DNA of 64,000 nt from NCBI GenBank assembly GCA_028718985.1, contig JAQUKQ010000002.1, forward strand, positions 1-64,000. The letters are read 5' to 3'. Origin of the DNA: Desulfobulbaceae bacterium (GTDB lineage Bacteria > Desulfobacterota > Desulfobulbia > Desulfobulbales > VMSU01). This document shows, in pieces, positions 31,607 to 40,645 of the stretch. The stretch's first letter is position 1, and each line of letters opens with the position of its first letter. The position numbers and the translations under genes are program-made. The notes beneath the pieces were generated by a model. That model saw only the letters and a list, made by a program, of their open reading frames with translations. It was not told the origin of the DNA and ran no database searches.

Positions 31607-32781
31607 TGTCATTTGAAAAACAACTTAACATCATAGACTATTCACTCTCTTCCATTTGGCGGCGGCGGGTTAAATCGATGGGGGTGATGGTTGTTTTTGC
31701 CGCAGTCATTTTTCTTCTAGCCTCTTTCCAGATGACAACCAAGGCCCTGACTAACGTTGCTCGTGATACCCTCGTCAGCGCTCCAGAGATCACTGTGCAG
31801 AAGATGAGAGCCGGACGTCAAGAGTCGATACCTGTTGCCTACCAAACTGAACTTGTTTCCATTCGAGGAATCAAGACTATTACGCCACGGATTTGGGGCT
31901 ATTATTTCCATGAGACCAAGGGCGCAAACCTGACAATCTTAGGTCTTGACCCTCAATCCATGCCTTTCGGGCAGGATCTTGGTCAAGCGATCGACAGCGG
32001 TCGCCTTCCAAACGAGCATGAGGCCGTACTGGGGCAGGGGGCGTATGCCTATCTCAGCAGTCCCGGCAGTGCGATGTTCTCCTTGTTCAGACCCGATCTC
32101 ACCTTGAAGGCACTGACGGTCTCTGGCACCTTTAAAGCATCGACTGATCTCCTCACTTACGATACCTTATTCATGAGTTTGGCTGATGCTCAGGATCTGT
32201 TTTTGATGCCTGAGGGGATGGTGACCGATCTTTGTGTCACGGTTGCTAATCCTACTGAGGTTCCAACAATCTCAAAAAAAATCGCCGCACTGTTGCCTGA
32301 CACCAGGGTGGTAACCAGGCAGCAGATCCAAAAGACCTATCAGGCTGTCTTCGGCTGGAGGAGTGGCTTTGCTTCGATTTGTCTGCTTACAGCCTTGGCT
32401 TCCTTTATTATTTTTGCCTGGGATAAGGCATCTGGCTTGACGCCTGAAGAGAAAAAGGAGATCAGCATCTTAAAAATTATCGGTTGGCAGACATCGGATG
32501 TTTTGGCTTTACGATTTTGGGAAGGGCTCATTGTCTCGACGGTGTCCTTTCTGGTGGGGTATACGTTGGCCTATGTTCATGTCGCTTTCTTCGAAGCAGG
32601 GCTCTTTCGCCCGATCCTGATCGGTTGGTCGGTACTGCACCCCGCTTTACGATTGCTGCCGACGATCGATCTTGGAGAGACCCTGCTTGTCCTCTGTCTG
32701 ACGGTGGTGCCGTACCTGGCGGCAACCGTTATCCCTGCTTGGCGTTCGGCAATCATTCCGGCCGATTCAGCCTTGAATTGA
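31606..32781 (+). CDS. FtsX/MacB-type ABC transporter permease
   Basis: 391 residues from the ATG at 31606, which overlaps the preceding stop as TGATG. One N-terminal membrane helix (SMGVMVVFAAVIFLLASFQMTT), a large periplasmic domain (about 55-255) and three C-terminal helices (GFASICLLTALASFIIFAW, FWEGLIVSTVSFLVGYTLAYVHVAFF, LLVLCLTVVPYLAATVIPAW) give the MacB-like layout, with EKKEISILKIIGWQTSDVLALRFWEGL as the coupling region. These systems do mechanotransmission or lipoprotein/efflux work rather than ordinary transmembrane passage. The ATPase follows within 15 bases. Confidence 0.9.
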   Translation: MSFEKQLNIIDYSLSSIWRRRVKSMGVMVVFAAVIFLLASFQMTTKALTNVARDTLVSAPEITVQKMRAGRQESIPVAYQTELVSIRGIKTITPRIWGYYFHETKGANLTILGLDPQSMPFGQDLGQAIDSGRLPNEHEAVLGQGAYAYLSSPGSAMFSLFRPDLTLKALTVSGTFKASTDLLTYDTLFMSLADAQDLFLMPEGMVTDLCVTVANPTEVPTISKKIAALLPDTRVVTRQQIQKTYQAVFGWRSGFASICLLTALASFIIFAWDKASGLTPEEKKEISILKIIGWQTSDVLALRFWEGLIVSTVSFLVGYTLAYVHVAFFEAGLFRPILIGWSVLHPALRLLPTIDLGETLLVLCLTVVPYLAATVIPAWRSAIIPADSALN

Positions 32782-32793
32782 CCAGTGGCTACT

Positions 32794-33480
32794 ATGACTG
32801 CGCCGCTTATTGAACTCGAAAAGGTCTGTAAAACCTATAATCAAGGTCAATTGAACGAGGTGAAGGCCTTGCATGACGTCAGCCTTGCCATTGAACCCGG
32901 CGTCATGGTTTGTCTGCAGGGGGCCAGCGGCTCAGGTAAGAGCACGCTGCTGTCGATTATTGGTTGCGTATTCCCTCCTACCAGTGGTCGAGCCGCCATT
33001 GCCGGCAAGCAGCTTGCCAGAATGCCTGATCGTTTTTTGACAATTCATCGCCGCAACACTATTGGCTTTATCTTTCAGCACTTTAATATTTTACCCGGAC
33101 TTACCGTGCTGGAGAATATCACCCTGCCTCTCATGCCGCTCGGTATCGCCCCGCGTGCCAGAAAAGAGCGGGCGGAGCGTTTGATGGGCATGCTGTCTAT
33201 CAGCCACCGCGCCAACTTCCCGGCCCGTCAGATATCTGGCGGTGAGTTGCAGCGAGTCGCTATTGCCCGTGCCTTGATCAATGACCCTCCCATCATTTTA
33301 GCCGACGAGCCAACTGCCCATCTGGATCACACCTTGAGTCTGGCCTTTATGGAGATCATGCAGGAGCTGCAACGGGCGGGCAAGACCATCATCCTGACCT
33401 CTCATGATGCGTTGATCACTCAGCATCCGGCGGTTGAGCGAATCATTGCCATCCAGGATGGCGAGATCCATGTTCCTTAA
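32794..33480 (+). CDS. ABC transporter ATP-binding protein (LolD/MacB type)
   Basis: 228 residues from the ATG at 32794 (a GTG at 32785 adds three). Walker A is GASGSGKST, the Q-loop is FIFQHFNILPGLTVLENITLPL, the signature is ISGGELQRVAIARALI, and Walker B with the catalytic Glu is PPIILADEPTAHLD; the H-loop is LTSHDALIT. It energises the FtsX-like permease immediately upstream. The downstream membrane-protein gene overlaps its end by 11 bases. Confidence 0.95.
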   Translation: MTAPLIELEKVCKTYNQGQLNEVKALHDVSLAIEPGVMVCLQGASGSGKSTLLSIIGCVFPPTSGRAAIAGKQLARMPDRFLTIHRRNTIGFIFQHFNILPGLTVLENITLPLMPLGIAPRARKERAERLMGMLSISHRANFPARQISGGELQRVAIARALINDPPIILADEPTAHLDHTLSLAFMEIMQELQRAGKTIILTSHDALITQHPAVERIIAIQDGEIHVP

Positions 33481-34480
33481 CTCCTGGAGTGTAGCGCTCT
33501 CTCTCTTGAGCCTTGTGGTGTTGATTCTCTCTGCCATCGCGGCTCGAACCGCTATCAGTGTATTGCGTTATTGGGATCCGGCTAGCGATAGCAATCGTCA
33601 GATCCGGCTGGAAAATGAGACCTGGCTATCATCGACCCTGGTGCAGTATGCCATGGGCTTTCAGGTTCTCTCTCTGATCCTTTTCGTTTTAGCGGCAGAC
33701 AACTTCAGCAAGGTCATTAGCGGGGCAATGTGTGCTACTGGCTCTCTGACGGCAAACCAATACGGCATGTTTGTGCTTTTTGTCAAGATGCTGGGGGCCT
33801 TTTGCTGTGGCTTTTGGATTGTCCTGCATTTTTTAGATATCAGTTCGGAACGCTATCCGCTGCTCAAGACAAAGTATGTTGCCTTGATGTGTCTGCTGCC
33901 GTTGCTGCTGGTTGACATTGTCTGTCAGACGCTCTATATCGCCAATCTCAAGCCGGATATCATTACATCGTGTTGTGCGGTTGTCTTCGGTGAGGGAGGG
34001 GGTAACGATGGAAACTTGCTGGGGAGTATGCCGCAGGGGTTGCTGCTGGAGGTTTTTTATGGCACTGCCTTACTGCTTGCCATCCTCGGTCATTTTTTGT
34101 ACAGGCGCCTGAATCGTTTGCTGTTGTGGCTCAATGGCTTGGTCTGGCTCGCTTTTATCGGGGTGTCGTTTGTGGCAATCACCACGGTGTTTTCTTCGTA
34201 TGTCTATGCAATGCCCTATCATCATTGCCCGTTTTGCATTCTGAAACCAGAATATCACTATATCGGTTTTGCTATTTATGGCACCATGCTGCCCGCCGGG
34301 TTTTTTGGCCTCGCCGCTGCCCTGGTCGGGGTGATTCCTGCCAGGTATGGGCTTGCTGAGGTTGTGCGCCGTTTCCAAAAAAAAGCTGTGTTATGGTCGT
34401 CGATCTTGTTGACCCTTTTCGTGATTGTTGTTTCGTATCACTATGTCCTGTACCGCTTTGTTGGAGGCGAAGGAAGCTGA
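33470..34480 (+). CDS. Cysteine-rich polytopic membrane protein of unknown function (NosL-ABC module)
   Basis: 336 residues from the ATG at 33470, which overlaps the ATPase gene by 11 bases; the start matches the hydrophobic MFLNSWSVALSLLSLVVLILSAIAA. About 8 membrane helices are visible. Conserved-looking cysteine and histidine sites are GAMCATGSLTANQYG, LGAFCCGFW, TSCCAVVFGEGG and YHHCPFCILKPEYHY. The last is a CxxC next to two His, at a membrane face. No known domain is recognised with confidence; VKOR-like disulfide chemistry or metal binding is conceivable. The tight overlap with the ABC transporter and the presence of NosL, TlpA-like and rhodanese proteins upstream imply that it acts with them. 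This looks like the distinctive part of the module. Confidence 0.72.
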   Translation: MFLNSWSVALSLLSLVVLILSAIAARTAISVLRYWDPASDSNRQIRLENETWLSSTLVQYAMGFQVLSLILFVLAADNFSKVISGAMCATGSLTANQYGMFVLFVKMLGAFCCGFWIVLHFLDISSERYPLLKTKYVALMCLLPLLLVDIVCQTLYIANLKPDIITSCCAVVFGEGGGNDGNLLGSMPQGLLLEVFYGTALLLAILGHFLYRRLNRLLLWLNGLVWLAFIGVSFVAITTVFSSYVYAMPYHHCPFCILKPEYHYIGFAIYGTMLPAGFFGLAAALVGVIPARYGLAEVVRRFQKKAVLWSSILLTLFVIVVSYHYVLYRFVGGEGS

Positions 34481-34501
34481 CTAGGGTGCCAATGCACTGT
34501 G

Positions 34502-35395
34502 TCAGTAATGCAACTCCGACTCGCGACTGAGCAGTCCCCGTAATTTTTTCAATAACTCCCCCTCAAGCTGACGAATTCTCTCCCTTGACACACCAAATTG
34601 CTGGGCGATGTGGGTAAGGGTTCGTGGGTCATCCGACATCAGCCGCTCATAGAGAATCACTTTCTCGCGCGGGTCGATGCTCTTGGTGAATGCCGCAAGT
34701 TTGGCGTGGAACCAATCGATAAACTCCTGATCTGCCACCTCCTCTTCAACCCCCGGCCCTGGTGCGGCTAAAAACATTTTTTGCTGCGCGATGCCGTCAG
34801 AGCCCATGGGGAAATCAAGCGACACCTCAAAATTGTCGAGCCGTTGCCCCATATTCTCAATTTCAGACTCTTTGATCTGCAGGCGCTGAGACAAGACGTG
34901 AGTGGTAGGCTCGATGCCTTGAGATTCCAACGATTTCTTTGCCTTATTCAACTGGTAGAACAGTTTGCGTTGGGATTGACTGGTGCCGATCTTGACTAAT
35001 CGGCAATTGTCCATGATGAATTTCAAGACATAGGCGCGGATCCAATAGGATGCGTAAGAGGAGAATTTTACCCCCAGGCTTGGGTCGAATTTAAGAACTG
35101 CCCGGGTCAGGCCGACATTGCCCTCCTGAATGAGATCTAGAAAATTATCCATCCAGTATTTTTGAAAATCCATCACCACTCGAACCACTAAGCGGAGGTT
35201 GCCGGTGATCAATTGACGGCCCGCCCAAGAGTCCTCTTTGTCGCGCACCATATGGGCAAAGCGCTCAGTCTCCTCGACAGTCAGCAAGCGATAGCGACTG
35301 ATTTCACGCAGGTATTGATTGATCCCGGTGTGGTTGACCTTTGTCGTCGGAGAATCGGCGGTCTTTGCAGAAACGAGTGTTGTTGCTGTTGACAT
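34502..35395 (-). CDS. rpoH: RNA polymerase sigma factor RpoH (sigma-32 type)
   Basis: 297 residues with sigma-70 regions 1.2-4.2. Region 2 is RLVVRVVMDFQKYWMDNFLDLIQEGNVGLTRAVLKFDPSLGVKFSSYASYWIRAYVLKFIMDN. The stretch QRKLFYQL (142-149) matches the RpoH box QRKLFFNL, which distinguishes heat-shock sigma factors from other group members. Region 4.2 is TLTHIAQQFGVSRERIRQLEGELLKKLRGLL. It directs transcription of chaperone and protease genes. The start is not certain within the first 20 residues, but the ATG at 35395 is the longest. It converges on the ABC module end with 21 bases between. Confidence 0.9.
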   Translation of the reverse strand: MSTATTLVSAKTADSPTTKVNHTGINQYLREISRYRLLTVEETERFAHMVRDKEDSWAGRQLITGNLRLVVRVVMDFQKYWMDNFLDLIQEGNVGLTRAVLKFDPSLGVKFSSYASYWIRAYVLKFIMDNCRLVKIGTSQSQRKLFYQLNKAKKSLESQGIEPTTHVLSQRLQIKESEIENMGQRLDNFEVSLDFPMGSDGIAQQKMFLAAPGPGVEEEVADQEFIDWFHAKLAAFTKSIDPREKVILYERLMSDDPRTLTHIAQQFGVSRERIRQLEGELLKKLRGLLSRESELHY

Positions 35396-35617
35396 AGGTT
35401 TTAGTGAGGGGTGTTGCTGGCTGTTATGATCGTTAGTTGACTGTTAAAGACCAGGGATTGTTGAAACTGATAATTTTGATTGTACCAAACTTTTTACAAT
35501 AGTTTGTAAGAAAACAGCATCAAAGCACTTGCAATACGGGAGGCTGATTCAAATTTTTTGGAGCAAACTAATCTTTCTTCCCCTTGTCGTGACTGAAGGT
35601 CTCGTCAGCCGGTATTT

Positions 35618-36790
35618 TTAAAGGGCGCGGACAACAGTATCATGAAAACAGGGACGAAACTCTCGGAGCAGAGTGTTGTCTCGTGAAGGATGGACGCGAT
35701 TGGTGAGGAGGACGATGGCAAGGTCGCGCTCTGGGTCGCACCAGAAGGAGGTGCCGGTGAAACCGAGATGGCCAAAACTCAACCGAGACAGAAGATTACC
35801 GGCGCTTGATCCTATCGCAGAGGGGGTGTCGAAGCCAAGACCCCAGGTGCTGTCTGCTCGACCTGAGCGGCGGGCAGCTTCACGCAGATCACTTCGATCT
35901 AGTAGTGGGTGCTCAGCCTGCCCGTTGTACAGGTCAAGAAGAAATCGGCTGAGGGCCAACACTGCCTGCACTCTGCCAAAAAGCCCGGCGTGACCAGCTA
36001 CCCCTCCCAGTGCGTAGGCGTTGTCGTCGTGCACCTCGCCATACAGGACCTTTTGCCGCCATGGGCACAGTTCGGTGGGGGCAAAAAAGGTGTTTGTCGA
36101 AAAGACAGGTGTGCTTATTGGATTGAAGGAGATCTCATCGGCCAGGCCGATAGGGGTGTAGAGCCGTTGAGCTACGAAATCATTAAGGGGCTGCTTTGTC
36201 TTCTCTTCGATGATGAAGCCAAGCAACATAAAACCCAAATCGCTATAGACAACGGCATGGCCGGGGCATGCCTCCAAGGGCTCGGCGAGCAGCATGGTGA
36301 GGAGCGCCTTCTTGCGCACCTCGACGGGAAGCGAGCGGAGTCGTTTGAAATAGGGACGATGGGCCGGCAGGCCGGAGTTGTGCCGTAGAAGTTGCTCCAG
36401 GGTGATGTCTTTTTTATCGTCAGGGACTGCCTGCTCGAGGAGATCGGACAACTGGTCGTTTAAGCGAAGGATTTCTTGTTTTTTGAGACAGAGAAGACTG
36501 AGTGCAGTGGCCAACGGTTTGGTGAGTGAGGCAAGGTCAAATACAACCTGGTCGGTCATGACTGGATTGTTCGGTGGGCCAAATCCCAGAGCCCAGAGAT
36601 GGCCATAGGCCTTGATAACAGTTCGGCGAGTCGCAGGTGGGCCATACGAGATGCCGAACACCCCGCCAGGGAACACGCCTTGCCGAATGGCGACGTTGAA
36701 GAGGGTGTCAAGCGTGTCTGTGGGGCAAGAGGTCATTTGTGGGTGGTTCCTTGAATAATAGTCGTTCAAAAAATCTCTGGATAGGCTCAA
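35618..36790 (-). CDS. Serine hydrolase of the beta-lactamase/DD-peptidase family
   Basis: Up to 390 residues. The SxxK motif is Ser88-Lys91 in FDLASLTKPLAT, and YSDLGF serves as the YxN-like second motif; a third GHLGFTGTSFW region (HxG) fits the class C/esterase group. No signal peptide is visible, so it is likely cytoplasmic, or exported by a route not seen. Start: the TTG at 36790 directly after the uvrC stop would couple translation, while an ATG at 36736 would give 372 residues; neither has a strong ribosome site. Such proteins include esterases and peptidases; the substrate is unknown. Confidence 0.88.
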   Translation of the reverse strand: MSLSRDFLNDYYSRNHPQMTSCPTDTLDTLFNVAIRQGVFPGGVFGISYGPPATRRTVIKAYGHLWALGFGPPNNPVMTDQVVFDLASLTKPLATALSLLCLKKQEILRLNDQLSDLLEQAVPDDKKDITLEQLLRHNSGLPAHRPYFKRLRSLPVEVRKKALLTMLLAEPLEACPGHAVVYSDLGFMLLGFIIEEKTKQPLNDFVAQRLYTPIGLADEISFNPISTPVFSTNTFFAPTELCPWRQKVLYGEVHDDNAYALGGVAGHAGLFGRVQAVLALSRFLLDLYNGQAEHPLLDRSDLREAARRSGRADSTWGLGFDTPSAIGSSAGNLLSRLSFGHLGFTGTSFWCDPERDLAIVLLTNRVHPSRDNTLLREFRPCFHDTVVRAL

Positions 36791-36793
36791 TCG

Positions 36794-38626
36794 TCACGAT
36801 CCACAGAGAACGTTATGGATGCAGAGCGCCAAATCAGGACTGATTCCCGGAATGGCTGACAACTCTTCTGGGGTAGCGCTAGAGAGCCTTTTTAGACTGC
36901 CAAAGGCTGTGAGCAGTGCCTGCTTGCGTACGGGACCAACTCCGGGGATGGCGTCAAGTTTTGAGCGTAGCGCTTCTTTCCCGCGCCAGTTCCGATGAAA
37001 GGTGATGCCAAAGCGATGCGCCTCATCTCGAATTTCCATAAGCAATAACAGCGATTGTGAGTGCCGATTTAAGGAGAGAGGGTTCTTGCGGCCTGGGATG
37101 AAAACTTTTTCTCCCTCCTCCTCTTTCTCCTTGGCGATCCCCAGTAAATCGAGCTGTCCAGTAAGGCCAAGGTCCTCTATAACGTGCACGGCAATCTGTA
37201 ACTGTCCTTTGCCGCCATCAACAATGAGAAGATTTGGCATAAAGTCTTCGGCCTGCGCACGAGCCAAATGTCTTTTGAGAAGTTCGGTCATCGAGGCATA
37301 GTCATCAGGACCAGTCACTGAAGAAATTTTATAGTGGCGATAGCGGGGAGACTCCTTCTTCCCCTGCCAGAAACTGACAACGGCCCCTACAGTTTGTTCG
37401 CCGCTCAGATGAGAGATGTCCAGACAGATCATACGCCTGGGTTCGTGATGCAGGTGAAGAGTGGATTTTAAAGTGGCGGCCAGGGTTGTCCAAGACTCGT
37501 TTTTGGCGAGATGCTCGACAATAACTTGCTCGGCATTGCGATTAGCCATCGTCAGCAAATTGACCATGTCGCCTCGTTGTGGTCGACGGACCAGCACCCG
37601 CTTCTGCCCCAAATCGGAGAGCCATTCGCCAAGAACTTCCGGACTTTCTATCTCCAGGCCGACGACGACCTCATTTGGCACATAACGATCGGCATCGTAG
37701 AATCGTTCCAATACTTCAGTCATCACAAGCGAGTCATCTTCAAAAGGTTCGCTGAAAAGGTACTGATGATGGCCGCTGAGCAGGCCGTTACGGATGACAA
37801 GGACAGCCACGGCACAACCGGTGTCATGACGGGCGAAGCCAAAGACATCTTGATCTCGGTGGTGCCCTGCGGCAATCACCTGCTTTTCCATGGTCTGGTT
37901 AAGTGCCTTGATTTTGTCACGCAACTGGGCGGCCTGTTCAAAATTAAGGTCATCAGCGGCCTGAAGCATCTCTAGATTAAGCCTCTTGAGCAACTCCTTG
38001 TTCTTACCAGCTAAGGCTAGGAGCAGGTCTTCCACCATCTGCCGGTATTCCACTGCCGAGACTTTTCCGTGGCAGGGAGCAAGACAACGGTTCATCTGAT
38101 GATTGAGACAGGGTCTGGCGCGTGGAGGAAGGGTCGTCCCTTTGCAACGCCTGAGAGGAAAAAGGGTGTTCAAATGTTTGATGGTCTCCCACATTGCCGA
38201 GGGTGAAGAGAATGGGCCGAAGATGGCCTGATCTTTGACGCGTCGTCGGGTGACGACTAGGCGAGGCCACTCCTCCTTGATGGTCACCATGATATAAGGG
38301 TAATTTTTATCGTCACGAAGGATGATATTATATTTTGGCTTATACTGCTTGATAAGCGAGGCCTCGAGGATAAGGGCCTCTTTTTCGGTGGCGGTGAGGA
38401 TTGTTTCGATGAGTACGGTTTTGCTGAGCATCACCGAGGTCTTGTTCTGCCCGCCGCCGAGGTGGCGTTGGTATGAGGCCAGACGACGTCTGAGGTCTCG
38501 AGCCTTACCAACATAGTGAACCTCTGAGCGGTTGTTTTTCATCAGGTAGACCCCGGGGCCGTGACCAATGGAGTGCAAAAAATCGGCAGTCAAAATTGCT
38601 TCTTTGTCGATTGGACTTTCGGGCAT
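36794..38626 (-). CDS. uvrC: Excinuclease ABC subunit C
   Basis: 610 residues, normal for the family. The GIY-YIG nuclease domain begins at about residue 20 (GPGVYLMKNNRSEVHYVGKARDLRRRL), a UVR motif sits near 205-235 (NLEMLQAADDLNFEQAAQLRDKIKAL), the RNase H-like endonuclease domain covers the middle (CLDISHLSGEQTVGAVVSF, NLLIVDGGKGQLQIA), and two helix-hairpin-helix motifs close the protein (LDAIPGVGPVRKQALLTAF and LSAIPGISPDLALCI). UvrC makes both incisions in nucleotide excision repair. The serine hydrolase gene follows with 3 bases between. Confidence 0.97.
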   Translation of the reverse strand: MPESPIDKEAILTADFLHSIGHGPGVYLMKNNRSEVHYVGKARDLRRRLASYQRHLGGGQNKTSVMLSKTVLIETILTATEKEALILEASLIKQYKPKYNIILRDDKNYPYIMVTIKEEWPRLVVTRRRVKDQAIFGPFSSPSAMWETIKHLNTLFPLRRCKGTTLPPRARPCLNHQMNRCLAPCHGKVSAVEYRQMVEDLLLALAGKNKELLKRLNLEMLQAADDLNFEQAAQLRDKIKALNQTMEKQVIAAGHHRDQDVFGFARHDTGCAVAVLVIRNGLLSGHHQYLFSEPFEDDSLVMTEVLERFYDADRYVPNEVVVGLEIESPEVLGEWLSDLGQKRVLVRRPQRGDMVNLLTMANRNAEQVIVEHLAKNESWTTLAATLKSTLHLHHEPRRMICLDISHLSGEQTVGAVVSFWQGKKESPRYRHYKISSVTGPDDYASMTELLKRHLARAQAEDFMPNLLIVDGGKGQLQIAVHVIEDLGLTGQLDLLGIAKEKEEEGEKVFIPGRKNPLSLNRHSQSLLLLMEIRDEAHRFGITFHRNWRGKEALRSKLDAIPGVGPVRKQALLTAFGSLKRLSSATPEELSAIPGISPDLALCIHNVLCGS

Positions 38627-38818
38627 AATGCGAGGTGTTGTTGCAGAGGAGAGAGTTGTGGAGTTATCGCGACTTTACTTTTGCTGAGGCATTCTGACCT
38701 TGGACACTAGGGTAAATACCTACCTGTTGAATGCCGGGGGTTATGTGTATTAACCTATCGTAATAATTGAATTTACGCCATAAAAAAATCATTTGCCCCT
38801 TATTTACTCATTTGCCCG

Positions 38819-38847
38819 TTGTGATTTCCTGTAAAGTGTATTATAAA
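38819..38847 (+). promoter_or_regulatory. Probable promoter of the multihaem cytochrome gene
   Basis: TTGTGA (38819-38824) and TATAAA (38842-38847) are 17 bases apart, in the 341-base divergent gap between uvrC and the cytochrome gene. The leader would be about 115 bases. The rest of the gap is A/T-rich and shows no gene. Confidence 0.55.
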
Positions 38848-38967
38848 TCTTGCCTTTTACGAATCATAAAGTCATGTTCGGGCTGAAAAGGATGGCCTGT
38901 TGTTGACCATCGCTTACGGAACGAGCAGTCAATAATTGAACAAGCAAGTGAAAATTAGGAGGGAAAA

Positions 38968-40425
38968 ATGTCGGACATGGACCATCAGCATGGAAATGAG
39001 CATCAACATCATCACCGCGGCCCTTGGGGGCACATCATCAGAGGGATGTGGAGATCGCCACTTGGTCTTTTAGGTGTTACCTTAACCACGGTAAGTGCAA
39101 CCTTGATGGTTATTGGGATTATCGTCGAGGTCTTTGGCCTGACCCATAATCCGTACGTGCCGCTTCTTGCCTTCTTGGTTCTCCCTGGTGGTTTCATCAC
39201 AGGATTGGTGTTGATTCCTGTAGCCGCTTACTTGCGTCGCCGTCAGTGGCAGCGTTTTGGTATCGCAAAAGATCATCTGCAGATTAACTTGAGTGATCAC
39301 CGTCACCGCAAATCGTTGATCTGGTTTATTGTCTTGACCGTTATTTTCTTCTCGTTGCTGACGGTCATCGGCTATTTCGGCTATGAATTCTCAGACTCAG
39401 CCTACTTCTGTGGCAAGGTCTGCCATAATGTCATGGATCCGGAGTATACCGTATACCAACGTTCTCCACACGCCAAGATCGTTTGTATAGAATGCCACAT
39501 CGGACCTGGGGCGCAATGGTTTGTGCGTGCCAAAATTTCTGGTTTACGGCAGGTATTGGCTGTGGCGACGAACAGCTATAGCCGTCCAATTCCCGCCCCT
39601 GTCGAGCATCTTCGTCCTGCCCGTGACACCTGTGAACACTGTCACTGGCCGGAAAAATTCTCTGGCAAGAAAGTCAAATCTTTCGTTCATTTCACCAATG
39701 ACAACCAGACTGAGCCTGAAATTGTCGATATTGCGCTTCATATCGGTGGACACAATAGGGTAACGGGGACCTTTGAAGGCATCCATTGGCACGTTAGTAA
39801 AGACGTTAAGGTTCAATATTTGGCTACCGATGAGAAGCGATTGGAAATTGCTAAGGTCAAGGTCAGTCGTCCTGATGGCAGCAAGGATGAATTTGTTAAG
39901 GCTGGTGTCGAAATTCCTGCTACGGTCGATCAGTCAGAGGATGGCGAAAAATCAGGTTGGAGGACTATGGATTGTATCGATTGCCATAATCGTCCGACTC
40001 ATACCTATGACCTCCCAGAAGAAAGAGTTGATTTTGGTTTGATCAGCAAAAAACTGAATCCTGAGATCATTGGCATTCGTGAAGATAGCCTCGCTGTCTT
40101 AACCGCTGAATACAATACCCGGGAAGAGGCTGAGGCCCAGATGACCAATCGTCTGATCGAGTTGCAAACCAACCGTCAGGGGATCGATTATGTTAAACGC
40201 TTTGATGCTGATTTAAGAAAGGCCGGTGCCTATCTGCTTGAGACCTATCTTGGCAATGTTTGGCCAGAAATGGGAATCAAATGGGGGACATACGGCTCGC
40301 ATCTGGGACATCAACGTGCCGAGGAGGGCTGGGGATGTTGGCGCTGTCACGATGAAGAACATGCCAATGCTGAGGGGAAAACCATCTCTCAGAGTTGTGA
40401 CTTGTGCCATGACGAACCTCAATGA
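38968..40425 (+). CDS. NapC/NirT-type membrane-anchored hexahaem cytochrome c
   Basis: 485 residues. A His-rich start (MDHQHGNEHQHHHRG) precedes two or three membrane segments (about 32-60, 64-88 and 118-137), then a large periplasmic domain. Six haem sites are visible: one CX3CH (CGKVCH, 148-153) and five CX2CH at 173-177, 222-226, 336-340, 457-461 and 477-481. The first four hemes are in the NapC/NirT-like order (FCGKVCHNVMDPEYTVYQ ... CIECHIGPGAQWFV ... CEHCHWPEKF). The family takes electrons from menaquinol and passes them to periplasmic partners. AGGAGG lies before the ATG. A strong terminator follows, so it is a single gene; its redox partner is not next to it. Confidence 0.92.
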   Translation: MSDMDHQHGNEHQHHHRGPWGHIIRGMWRSPLGLLGVTLTTVSATLMVIGIIVEVFGLTHNPYVPLLAFLVLPGGFITGLVLIPVAAYLRRRQWQRFGIAKDHLQINLSDHRHRKSLIWFIVLTVIFFSLLTVIGYFGYEFSDSAYFCGKVCHNVMDPEYTVYQRSPHAKIVCIECHIGPGAQWFVRAKISGLRQVLAVATNSYSRPIPAPVEHLRPARDTCEHCHWPEKFSGKKVKSFVHFTNDNQTEPEIVDIALHIGGHNRVTGTFEGIHWHVSKDVKVQYLATDEKRLEIAKVKVSRPDGSKDEFVKAGVEIPATVDQSEDGEKSGWRTMDCIDCHNRPTHTYDLPEERVDFGLISKKLNPEIIGIREDSLAVLTAEYNTREEAEAQMTNRLIELQTNRQGIDYVKRFDADLRKAGAYLLETYLGNVWPEMGIKWGTYGSHLGHQRAEEGWGCWRCHDEEHANAEGKTISQSCDLCHDEPQ

Positions 40426-40578
40426 GTCGTTGTCCTAGCCGAGTTTTGAGTTGCGGACACAAAATCAGGCATCGACTAGGCAGTTTGTTAGCCCCGAGAA
40501 GTAGCGGTGCGATGAATTGCTGCTGATAAAGGTTCCAACTCGAATGCGAACTAGGTGTAACATTCGCTATTAGAATAG

Positions 40579-40612
40579 AAAAAGCCCCGCGCCAAAAGGT
40601 TCGGGGCTTTTT
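40579..40612 (+). terminator. Intrinsic terminator after the hexahaem cytochrome gene
   Basis: AAAAAGCCCCG (40579-40589) pairs with CGGGGCTTTTT (40602-40612) across a 12-base loop, followed by more T residues on the plus strand. It separates the cytochrome from the M3 peptidase gene that starts 33 bases later. Confidence 0.85.
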
Positions 40613-40645
40613 TTATATCGTATGAACGTGTTACGGAGAAAATCC

